A DNA stretch of 28,565 bases from a virus. Each line of letters starts with the position of its first letter. The first letter of the stretch is position 1. Position numbers and translations under genes: made by a program. The notes beneath the pieces were generated by a model. It saw only the letters and a program-made list of their open reading frames with translations. It was not told where the DNA came from and made no database searches. The stretch covers positions 1 to 28,565 of IMG/VR virus record IMGVR_UViG_3300039707_000002. The stretch is one strand, 5' to 3'. Below are positions 23,117 through 28,565 of this stretch, one piece after another.

Positions 23117-23356
23117 TTGGCAGCAGAACCTGTAAGCACATCTGCACGTTCATTAACCAGACCAATTGTAGAGGAAGTCTACATCTGGGTAAGCATAAAG
23201 CCGGATGGACATGAAACGATCGTTGCCGTAGACGGCAACTATCTGATCTCATCCAATGAGCATGTTGCCTTAGCCTATCAGTACACATTACCCAAGGACA
23301 ACAGTAAGTTCAGGCTAATCAGACTCAGCACTAGGGCTATACTGATCGACTGCTGA
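23117..23356 (+). CDS. Small hypothetical protein following paralog 2 (79 aa)
   Basis: 79 aa. Starts at TTG 23117, chosen because AAAGGAGCACAAGG lies just upstream; no ATG is available near the start. Contains VEEVYIWVSIKPDGHETIVA followed by VDGNYLISSNEHVALAYQYT, a regular beta-sheet pattern ending with ILIDC. No family recognised. Same direction and spacing as the DUF6197-like genes, so part of the array-gene cassette. Confidence 0.75.
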   Translation: MAAEPVSTSARSLTRPIVEEVYIWVSIKPDGHETIVAVDGNYLISSNEHVALAYQYTLPKDNSKFRLIRLSTRAILIDC

Positions 23357-23547
23357 TATACCACAAGACGAATAATGGTTATACCATGATCGTAATGGTG
23401 TAAACCAGAATGTCGAATGAGTAAAACCAGTGATTGTAGTGAGTACCAGAAACTAAGGGTGAACCAGGGTTGTTATGAGTACCAGTCCGGGGAATTAGGC
23501 AAGAGTAACCAGAGTAGTGTGTGAACCAGTAACCAATTTGAGCACCA
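23354..23547 (+). repeat. Array 3: about 10 degenerate copies of the alternating motif
   Basis: Motifs ending at 23363, 23386, 23407, 23429, 23448, 23466, 23484, 23511, 23528 and 23547. Spacing is less regular than in arrays 1 and 2 (17-27 nt), and units such as GTAAACCA, GTGAACCA and GAGCACCA are kept. This looks like a decaying end of the system. The terminator follows 80 nt later. Confidence 0.85.
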
Positions 23548-23570
23548 GAACGAGGGAGTGATTGCTACGA

Positions 23571-23588
23571 CGATCGCATACGCGATCG
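23571..23588. repeat. Short perfect palindrome CGATCGC-ATAC-GCGATCG
   Basis: 7-bp arms at 23571-23577 and 23582-23588 around a 4-nt loop, between array 3 and the terminator. Could be a protein-binding site or a hairpin that protects the 3' end of the array transcript. It may also form part of a composite 3' structure with the terminator. Confidence 0.5.
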
Positions 23589-23628
23589 CCATGCGCTATT
23601 CACATGTCAGTTAGACAAAAGTGACTAG

Positions 23629-23668
23629 GACCGGGGATCAAGAACAAACTCCCCGGTCTGTTCTTTTG
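23629..23668 (+). terminator. Intrinsic terminator of the plus-strand operon
   Basis: Perfect 9-bp stem GACCGGGGA (23629-23637) with TCCCCGGTC (23650-23658), loop of 12 nt, followed by TGTTCTTTT. Strongest terminator of the window and the first one after promoter copy 2 in the plus direction. It would end the transcript that carries the small genes, the arrays and the DUF6197-like genes. Confidence 0.92.
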
Positions 23669-24327
23669 GTTATTGATAGAACACACTCCAGGTTCGTCTC
23701 CGACGAGACCTAGACGTTCCGATCACTAACGTGCTCGGAGCCGTCTTCAGGTTAATTTTAAGGAAATCAGACTACAGAATTTTCCGACCATGTGATCTGT
23801 GTATTGAGACCGGGGGCTATGTATATCCTAAAGTAGGTAAACCTACCATAGTAGGTAAACTGTGATAGGTAAATCAAGGAAATTTATCTGGTGTTGGTGT
23901 TGGAGATTAGTACGGGTGGGTAATCTTGTATAGGATAAGTTACCGAATTTTACTGGTTCTGGAGGTAGGGATTAAGAGACGGTGGATAGGTAAATTTAAC
24001 AGAAATTGTTGGTGTCCTTCAGGCGGATTAAGCCCCCCGTGGTAGGCACAGTCAACCGTACCCACTCTTTGGGGTAGCCGGGTAGGCGATACCGTTTACG
24101 GTAGTGACTTAACCTCAGTCACTAACCACTAGCAACACTGTCACTACCGCTCAGTGTGTCACTACCACTTAGGTGATGCATGGGTATAATGGCAGTGACA
24201 GTGTGGTACAATACCAAGGGCTCACGTAGCGCGTTCCTAGCGTCTGTGAGTAGCTGAAAAGAAAACCGGGCAGAGATGCCCGGCTTCTGAGTTCATCGCG
24301 TTGTAGCGCGTTCCTAGCGCGTTACAG
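23669..24327. promoter_or_regulatory. Intergenic repeat region, possible origin or control region
   Basis: No gene is supported here. It contains a strong hairpin at about 23688-23709 (AGGTTCGTC with GACGAGACCT), a cluster of TAGGTAAA at 23834-23841, 23852-23859, 23866-23873 and 23987-23994 (the first within the palindrome GTAGGTAAACCTAC, 23833-23846), GTCACTAC elements in both orientations at 24101-24108, 24118-24125, 24140-24147, 24158-24165 and about 24192-24199, and two copies of TAGCGCGTTCCTAGCG near 24227 and 24304. Iteron-like clusters of this kind are common at replication origins and regulatory regions; which applies is not known. Confidence 0.55.
24257..24283 (-). terminator. Intrinsic terminator after the 172-aa basic protein gene
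   Basis: Perfect stem CCGGGCA (24266-24272) with TGCCCGG (24277-24283), 4-nt loop. On the minus strand it is followed by TTTTCTTTTC (A run at 24257-24265). It lies 45 nt downstream of the stop of the minus-strand gene at 24328. Confidence 0.88.
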
Positions 24328-24846
24328 CTACCACGTAGCGCGCATGCTTAGATTTGCGATGCATCGCTTAATCTGAGCCTCAGTCTTGATCCCAGCCTTA
24401 AGCATCATTTCCAAGGTCTGACGTGTATCGTTCGCGAGCGTACGAATGCTCGTGTCTTTTACACTGTTGACCTTCATCGCCTTAGCTGTAGCAGCCACGA
24501 GTGCCTTACCGTTCGTTTTGCACTCAGACTTGAACATCATGAGCTTAGCCGTGGCGTACACGCCGTCAGCACTGCGCCGCGTGCCGACTTGCGCATTGAT
24601 CACTTTTGCCTTGTCGTCAATCGCAGCAAGTTCAGCTTTGATCGCATCCATCTTCGCCTTGGCTGCTGCACGTTCTGCTGCTACCGCTTTCTTGTCATCC
24701 ATGGTGAACGCTTTCTTCGCGGCGTTGCTCTGCTTCGTGTTCGTCAGATTGCGCGGCTTGCGTGGCGCTTTCTGCGGCGCAGCAGTCTCGGTGCCGGGAA
24801 CGGCAGCAGTCTCGGAAACGGTCGTGTTCGTGTTCAGATCAGACAT
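24328..24846 (-). CDS. Basic helical protein (172 aa)
   Basis: 172 aa from ATG 24846; an in-frame GTG at 24855 is also possible. The first about 50 residues are Thr/Ala/Pro/Asn-rich and disordered (SETAAVPGTETAAPQKAPRK), then a long Ala/Lys helix (DDKKAVAAERAAAKAKMDAI), then a C-terminal domain with SECKTNGKALVAATAKAMKV and DTRQTLEMMLKAGIKTEAQI. Strongly basic. General layout resembles nucleoid-type or single-strand-binding accessory proteins, but no family is recognised. A second 172-aa protein with a similar layout is at 27780-28298. Flanked by its own terminator. Confidence 0.75.
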   Translation of the reverse strand: MSDLNTNTTVSETAAVPGTETAAPQKAPRKPRNLTNTKQSNAAKKAFTMDDKKAVAAERAAAKAKMDAIKAELAAIDDKAKVINAQVGTRRSADGVYATAKLMMFKSECKTNGKALVAATAKAMKVNSVKDTSIRTLANDTRQTLEMMLKAGIKTEAQIKRCIANLSMRATW

Positions 24847-25210
24847 AGCAATCACTCAAGCTAACACTGCAAAATCGCAGTGCATGCAAAATAGCATATG
24901 CATTTAATGCTAGACACGCTTTATGCGCATAGCTAATGCGCATTTCGCGCACATCCTTTAGTCACTACCGTTTGCGTGCTATTCCTAGCCTTACAAGAGA
25001 ACATGACGTTGTGACTGAATGTATAACATCCTCTAATACAACGTAATACAGACTGGCGTCACCTATATGACTGAGGGAGTATCACTTATGGTAACACTCG
25101 TTGTTATACATAGTAGCAGCAACCTGTAACGTTTGTAGCTCTTGCTAACATGGTCGGGATAGGTCGTGGTCGCCTCAATGGTCGCTAGTATTGCTATCAC
25201 ATATAACATG
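24847..25210. promoter_or_regulatory. Divergent intergenic region rich in ATGCGCAT/ATGCAT palindromes
   Basis: No gene is seen. It holds several short palindromes (ATGCAT, ATGCGCAT, GCATATGC between 24880 and 24950), one more GTCACTAC element at 24961-24968 and two TGGTCGC elements at 25167-25174 and 25179-25185. It must hold the promoters for the genes at 24846 (minus) and 25258 (plus). Similar palindrome-rich sequence occurs upstream of the minus-strand gene at 28298. Confidence 0.45.
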
Positions 25211-25232
25211 TGTTAGACTAACTAGTCTAACA
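25211..25232. promoter_or_regulatory. Operator of the ribbon-helix-helix gene
   Basis: Perfect inverted repeat TGTTAGACT (25211-25219), 4 nt, AGTCTAACA (25224-25232), 26 nt upstream of the RHH gene start and overlapping where its promoter should be. Ribbon-helix-helix proteins bind such palindromes as dimer pairs and usually repress their own gene. Confidence 0.75.
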
Positions 25233-25257
25233 TGATGAACTAGTGGGAGATATACAA

Positions 25258-25515
25258 ATGTCTAGACAGATTAACCTACGTGTAACTGACGAGATATACG
25301 ATGCTATACAAATCAAAGCAATAGAGGAAGGAACAACCGTAACCGGACTTGTCCTAGCTGCTGTAAACAGATTCCAAAGCAGGGGGAAGGTTAACCTATT
25401 AGACCTAACACGTCAGCTAGTCCACATCCAAGCTGCAATCATTAACCAAGAGAACACAGATAAGCTGGATCAAGAGTTCCTGACGCTCTATCAGGAATGG
25501 GTAAATCCCTCATAA
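25258..25515 (+). CDS. Ribbon-helix-helix (CopG/Arc-type) regulator
   Basis: 85 aa. Start ATG 25258 with GGGAG 9 nt upstream; the frame could open at 25243 but this start has no ribosome site. The N-terminal 45 residues (MSRQINLRVTDEIYDAIQIK and AIEEGTTVTGLVLAAVNRFQ) match the ribbon-helix-helix layout: a short strand R-x-x-L-R-V, then helix, turn and helix with the G/T at the turn. The C-terminal half is helical (VHIQAAIINQENTDKLDQEF). Expected to bind the palindrome upstream and to autoregulate. No toxin partner is adjacent. Confidence 0.88.
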   Translation: MSRQINLRVTDEIYDAIQIKAIEEGTTVTGLVLAAVNRFQSRGKVNLLDLTRQLVHIQAAIINQENTDKLDQEFLTLYQEWVNPS

Positions 25516-26730
25516 TTCTACTCACGGTGTACAAATTCGGGCACTCACCGCCTAGCAGGAAAACTACATAGTTGAATCGTGACGGGTCGGGAACAACGTG
25601 GTCGCCAATAGTAGCCACTACTGTCTTAGGTCAGCAATAACCCATGGTCGCCAATACAATTGAGGCTTATAAATGGTCGCCTCAATAATCCTCATTAAGG
25701 CTCAGATGGACCCGAGGGCCGACCAAAATCCCGGTTTCTCACTACTGAGCACCATAGCAGTTAATTCAAAAACAACCCATTCCCAGCTAATCACGTCTCA
25801 TTCGCCATAACAGCTAATTCAACGTGTACACCCCACCATGATCCCACCAACAACCAATCTAGACCCAATACAAAACATCAACGCTAGCGCCGTTTTTTTG
25901 ACCGTGGAGCTAGGGGAACGTGGTCGCAGCACCAGGGACACCAGCCCGGTCTCTCATGGCTGTGTACGGCGTTCTAAAGCGTGTTTACGTGGATGGCTTA
26001 GATGGCTTTTAGGGTGAGCGTTAGCGAACCATAAACATCTAAGCCATGTCAGAGACGTGGCTATGGACGGGAATACGTGGCTTATGGCTTATCTCTCAGT
26101 TATCATTCTTCATGGTCTGTGTTATTCCCTTGGTCGCGTATGGTCTATCTCGGTTATCATTTCTTGTGGCTTTAGATTCTTTATCTCTTCTCCAGGGAAC
26201 ATTATTGGCTATGAGTGTTATCCTTTATTTTTAGCCATAGAGAAAGCCGGGGATTTGGTTGGTCCGGGCTTTTCTCATTTTCATACGATAGGGTTAGTTT
26301 ATGATTTCTTGTGGTTAGTGGGTAACCATTTGCTCTATAGAGCTTATGGTTGTGTCGTGTTGCTACCATTCAGGGTATATACCCTTGTCTCGCTTCGGTA
26401 ATCGATGTTTGTTAGCTAGGTCTTTTGCTTCTGGTAGTTCATGTATTAAACAGTTTATAGGTAATGCCACTCTTTTGGTTATTAGGTCAATAATGCACTG
26501 ACATGCAATAGATGATCTGTCTGTCTTGTACTTTCAGCGCTAAAGCTTGCCTTTGTGGGTCCGTGATTAGCGCACATTAGGCTATCATCTGTGCACTGTG
26601 CTGTACCAAAATCGATTAGGAACTGTTGTTGTGGTTCCATCTGTTTGAACTCCGGTTGTGGTTTTGGTGTATTACTGATCAGTCTGTTTCTGACATCCAG
26701 GTTAATGTGCCAACATGTGGGTTTCCTTTA
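25516..26730. other. Long region without a convincing gene
   Basis: From 25516 to about 26040 I see repeated TGGTCGC(C) elements at 25599-25606, 25645-25652, 25674-25681 and 25921-25927 and a 12-bp inverted repeat ATGGCTTAGATG/CATCTAAGCCAT (25993-26004 and 26036-26047). From 26046 two overlapping hydrophobic frames exist (26046-26234, 62 aa; 26057-26401, 114 aa), neither with a ribosome site, and they compete in two frames. I do not accept either as a gene. A small membrane protein is not excluded. Confidence 0.5.
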
Positions 26731-26961
26731 TTACAGTGCTGACTGTATTCTGCTAATAACCTCATCGATTGATAGGTTGGTGACGATGTGGTTTTTGTCT
26801 GAATTGACAAAGATCACACAACCACCATGTATATTTCTTTGTGTAGCTACATGGGTAATGGCATTAGGGTCAATGTAAACTATGCCTTCGTTCTGCCATT
26901 CTTGTGGTTGGGCATTGATGGATAACCAATGTCCGTGTTCAAACTTTAGCCAATTCTTCAT
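26731..26961 (-). CDS. Small hypothetical protein, FlbD-like pattern (76 aa)
   Basis: 76 aa, ATG 26961 overlapping the stop of the macro-domain gene (ATGA). Sequence includes IVYIDPNAITHVATQRNIHG followed by GCVIFVNSDKNHIVTNLSID and a terminal helix EVISRIQSAL. The order strand, helix, strand, then a final EVIxxI helix resembles small FlbD-like proteins, a likeness that may be superficial. Last gene of the minus-strand operon that begins at 28298. Confidence 0.7.
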   Translation of the reverse strand: MKNWLKFEHGHWLSINAQPQEWQNEGIVYIDPNAITHVATQRNIHGGCVIFVNSDKNHIVTNLSIDEVISRIQSAL

Positions 26962-27470
26962 CCTGTCCGTCTGTCTAACTTGTTTATATCTGTGTACTGG
27001 GTATTAGGGTCACGATTAAGGTCATATATGTATACCTCTTGATGTTGTAGGTAATGATTGATCAACGGTTCGATCATATCCCATTTGCCACCAGCCAACC
27101 CGGTGCCAAACCGTGGAGCATGTATAGTGTAACGTATAAACTGTTGGTCGAGTCTTTGGTCAATAGACTTTAGACAATTGGCTATGGCCTCATAACGGAT
27201 AGGTGGTTTGCCATCTACTACCTTAATGGTATGCTGTGCGATCATATTGGCTACAACTACACCACGGTCAACGGGTACGAATAGGGTTGAGCCGAGTTTG
27301 AGGTGGTCTATAGGTATATGTCTATAGGCATTTTCGGCTTTTGGATACTTCTTGGATAGATTAACCACAAAGCCGGCACCCCAATGACCCTCATCATTGA
27401 CAATATGGATAATTAGTGCTGGACGGTGTATAGGTAGTGTGGCATCACCTATAATGTATCTAATGGTCAT
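26958..27470 (-). CDS. Macro-domain protein (ADP-ribose binding/processing)
   Basis: 170 aa; the start ATG 27470 is preferred since it overlaps the previous stop (ATGA), though the frame extends to 27536. Residues 1-10 (MTIRYIIGDA) and 20-34 (IIHIVNDEGHWGAGF) match the macro-domain ADP-ribose loops, with N25/D26 and the G-x-x-G turn, followed by LSKKYPKAENAYR. A later segment, HAPRFGTGLAGGKWDMIEPL, is the second phosphate-binding loop (GTGLAGG). Members remove or hydrolyse ADP-ribose from proteins or act as Appr-1''-phosphate phosphatases. In a phage it could handle ADP-ribose from RNA repair or counter host ADP-ribosylation defence. Full-length domain. Confidence 0.9.
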   Translation of the reverse strand: MTIRYIIGDATLPIHRPALIIHIVNDEGHWGAGFVVNLSKKYPKAENAYRHIPIDHLKLGSTLFVPVDRGVVVANMIAQHTIKVVDGKPPIRYEAIANCLKSIDQRLDQQFIRYTIHAPRFGTGLAGGKWDMIEPLINHYLQHQEVYIYDLNRDPNTQYTDINKLDRRTG

Positions 27471-27730
27471 GTACCATTTCCCTTCGGTTTGATGATATCC
27501 ATAAAGACGTTGTGATCGTTGAGGTCTTTGTAGCAATCAGTGTAACTGCCAGGAACCATATTGGCTATGTAGATAGACTGTGACATCCAAGTTATCAGTC
27601 TATCTGCTCTCAATAAGGCATTGATCAGGGAGTCTTGTTGTTCTTTGAGAATGGATAGGCTAACTTCATCCTGATACTCAACCATGAAGTGTGCTACGAG
27701 TTTACGGAGTTCTTCGAGTTCATCAGACAT
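27467..27730 (-). CDS. Helical protein upstream of the macro-domain gene (87 aa)
   Basis: 87 aa from ATG 27730 (MSDELEELRKL, a typical phage start), though ATG 27745 is in frame. Neither has a strong ribosome site, and a perfect hairpin (27744-27768) covers the upstream ATG. The protein is helical (LEELRKLVAHFMVEYQDEVS, LSILKEQQDSLINALLRADR) with a probable hydrophobic, possibly amphipathic, part in the middle. Ends in PKGNGT. No family recognised. Translationally coupled to the macro-domain gene. Confidence 0.72.
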   Translation of the reverse strand: MSDELEELRKLVAHFMVEYQDEVSLSILKEQQDSLINALLRADRLITWMSQSIYIANMVPGSYTDCYKDLNDHNVFMDIIKPKGNGT

Positions 27731-27743
27731 TGTGGGACACCAC

Positions 27744-27768
27744 ATAGGGAGGTTATTAGCCTCCCTAT
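27744..27768 (-). promoter_or_regulatory. Perfect hairpin at the start of the macro-domain gene pair
   Basis: ATAGGGAGG (27744-27752) pairs with CCTCCCTAT (27760-27768), 9-bp stem, 7-nt loop, located between the stop at 27780 and the start at 27730. In the minus-strand RNA it lies just upstream of the preferred start and covers the alternative ATG at 27745. It has no T run, so a translational or processing role fits better than termination. Confidence 0.6.
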
Positions 27769-27779
27769 CTCCCTTTGTT

Positions 27780-28298
27780 TCATACCTTAGCGGCTGCTTC
27801 TGCTGTCAATGCACCTAAGTCTTTTAGGACTCGCATCGAGTTCAAGAAGTCGGAGCGCATAGTAACGATGGTGCCGATTGTGGTCTGCACACCGTTGGCT
27901 CTTAGATAGTCGAGAAGATCATCACCCATAAGTTGTGGGTTGTGATAGACTGCTGTCTTCACAGCAATCATAACACCACGACCACGTGGGTTGAGCTTCT
28001 TTTCCTTGCGCTCTTTCTCAGCCATAGCCTGATACTGCTCATTCATGAGCTTGATTTTAGCTTTAACTTCAGCAGCAGTCAGGCCTTCTAGTTCTGGGTC
28101 TGTTGGAGATGGTTCTGGTGTCACGTCTAGCTGCTGATCGATGATGATTGTTTCTGGTTGTTCTTGTGGTTTCTCTATCATTGGTTGTTCGATAGTGATC
28201 GTTTCTTGTGGTTGAGTCTCAGCTTCTGGTTGTTCAGTGCTGCTTAGTTCTTCATGTTGTTCAATGTTCTCTTTCTGTTGTGTGTTACGTGACCGCAT
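27780..28298 (-). CDS. Hypothetical protein with long acidic Gln-rich N-terminus (172 aa)
   Basis: 172 aa from ATG 28298, chosen for AAGGAG 10 nt upstream; the frame continues to 28361 without a ribosome site. Residues 4-70 are Gln/Glu/Pro/Thr-rich and disordered; then a helix (TAAEVKAKIKLMNEQYQAMA), a basic link (KERKEKKLNPRGRG) and a C-terminal helical domain with TTIGTIVTMRSDFLNSMRVL. A winged-helix-like C-terminal domain is conceivable. Same length and similar layout as the protein at 24328-24846, possibly distant paralogs. First gene of the minus-strand operon. Confidence 0.75.
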   Translation of the reverse strand: MRSRNTQQKENIEQHEELSSTEQPEAETQPQETITIEQPMIEKPQEQPETIIIDQQLDVTPEPSPTDPELEGLTAAEVKAKIKLMNEQYQAMAEKERKEKKLNPRGRGVMIAVKTAVYHNPQLMGDDLLDYLRANGVQTTIGTIVTMRSDFLNSMRVLKDLGALTAEAAAKV

Positions 28299-28322
28299 TG
28301 TGGTTAAGCTCCTTGTGCTCAC

Positions 28323-28362
28323 ATGCGCAAACGCATAATAATATGCATTAGTTGCGCGCACA
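28323..28362 (-). promoter_or_regulatory. Candidate promoter of the minus-strand macro-domain operon
   Basis: On the minus strand TTGTGC, 17 nt (GCGCAACTAATGCATAT), TATTAT, within 28330-28362. The -10 is 5 of 6, the -35 only 3 of 6. The region is rich in GCGC and ATGCAT palindromes like the one upstream of 24846, suggesting shared regulation of the two 172-aa genes. Confidence 0.4.
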
Positions 28363-28464
28363 AGAAAACTTATCGTGCTGATACTCTATTGACCTGTCTC
28401 GCAGTTTAACCATTAGCGAGGCCGTTCTCGGTGTCTTGTACCATTAGACGGCCGAATTTGCTGC

Positions 28465-28493
28465 TTGACGGGAGAAGCAAAATGCGCTATCAT
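28465..28493 (+). promoter_or_regulatory. Sigma70-type promoter, copy 3 of the conserved family
   Basis: TTGACG (28465-28470), 17 nt, TATCAT (28488-28493). Matches copies 1 and 2 through the spacer (GGGAGAAGC...TGCGC) and beyond (TATCATGCT). It drives the gene that starts at 28559 and leaves the window. Confidence 0.9.
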
Positions 28494-28558
28494 GCTGTCG
28501 TAGACGTGATGCTGATCCTTTTACCGAGCGTGTCCAAACGCTAGGGAGTAAAACTGAG

Positions 28559-28565
28559 ATGACAT
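28559..28565 (+). CDS. Start of a gene cut by the window end
   Basis: ATG at 28559-28561 (then ACA T) with AGGGAG 10 nt upstream and promoter copy 3 about 65 nt upstream. Only seven bases are inside the window, so nothing can be said of the product. Confidence 0.6.

Noticed and set aside
19503-23547. CRISPR array
   Set aside because: Units are 8 nt with 10-nt spacers; CRISPR repeats are about 23-40 nt and identical, and no cas gene is near.
19503-23547. Integron-type cassette array
   Set aside because: No integrase, no attC-type paired core sites; motif spacing of 18 nt is far too short.
23688-23709. Possible tRNA T-arm (GGTTCG) after the terminator
   Set aside because: The sequence folds as a simple hairpin and no acceptor, D or anticodon arms can be placed around it. 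No tRNA gene was found in the window.
24181-24195. TATAAT box at 24185-24190 as a plus-strand promoter
   Set aside because: No acceptable -35 element at 16-18 nt and no downstream gene in that direction before 25258.
26046-26401. Two overlapping hydrophobic plus-strand frames
   Set aside because: No Shine-Dalgarno, two competing frames, hydrophobicity explained by T-rich sequence; left as unproven.
26591-26878. 95-aa plus-strand frame
   Set aside because: Largely antisense to the 76-aa minus-strand gene that is coupled by ATGA to the macro-domain gene; Cys-rich composition typical of a shadow frame.

Overview
The window is part of the genome of a tailed double-stranded DNA bacteriophage (Caudoviricetes). 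The evidence is a head-and-packaging module on the minus strand: large terminase, portal, scaffold-like protein, GroES-like co-chaperonin, major capsid protein. Genes are tightly packed with ATGA and TAATG overlaps, promoters are of the sigma70 type, and Shine-Dalgarno sites are clear. A secreted TAXI-type solute-binding protein suggests, without proving, a Gram-negative host. The phage genus cannot be named from sequence alone.

Layout. (1) 1-10768, minus strand, morphogenesis. Read in the direction of transcription: small basic protein, terminase large subunit interrupted by a 321-aa intein, Pro/Glu-rich protein, small protein, portal (864 aa), small protein, co-chaperonin, scaffold-like protein, free-standing HNH homing endonuclease, two virion-type proteins, major capsid protein, a terminator, a small virion-type protein and the start of a collagen-like Gly-Pro-Pro protein that leaves the window. 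(2) 10779-11783, minus strand: four or five small overlapping genes. (3) 11920-12548, plus strand: a promoter and two small genes, convergent with a terminase-small-subunit-like gene at 12545-13159. (4) 13234-19495, plus strand: a long operon behind a second promoter. It encodes a ParB-like protein, an HTH protein, small unknowns, a secreted TAXI-type binding protein, small membrane proteins, a phosphoribosyltransferase, two zinc-ribbon proteins and two small genes each split by one in-frame stop codon.

(5) 19503-23547 holds the most unusual content. Roughly 158 copies (hand count) of an 8-nt motif occur about every 18 nt, separated by about 10 nt of essentially unrelated sequence. Two motif forms alternate almost strictly: A = GAGNACCA and B = GTGARYCA, giving a 36-37 nt dimer. 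The long first array (about 123 copies) is followed by a DUF6197-like gene, a second array (about 25), a paralogous DUF6197-like gene, a small gene, a third array (about 10) and a strong intrinsic terminator at 23629-23668. Genes and arrays lie in one transcriptional direction, so the arrays are probably transcribed. I recognise no described element with this architecture.

(6) 23690-28565: long intergenic regions carry several short repeat families (TAGGTAAA, GTCACTAC, TAGCGCGTTCCTAGCG, TGGTCGCC), which look like replication or regulatory sites. Among them are a 172-aa basic protein, a ribbon-helix-helix regulator with its palindromic operator, and a minus-strand operon with a macro-domain protein. 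A third promoter copy at 28465-28493 drives a gene that starts at the window edge. The promoters at 11920, 13234 and 28465 are nearly identical even across their spacers, suggesting coordinated control by one factor. All assignments rest on reading motifs by eye; no database search was made.
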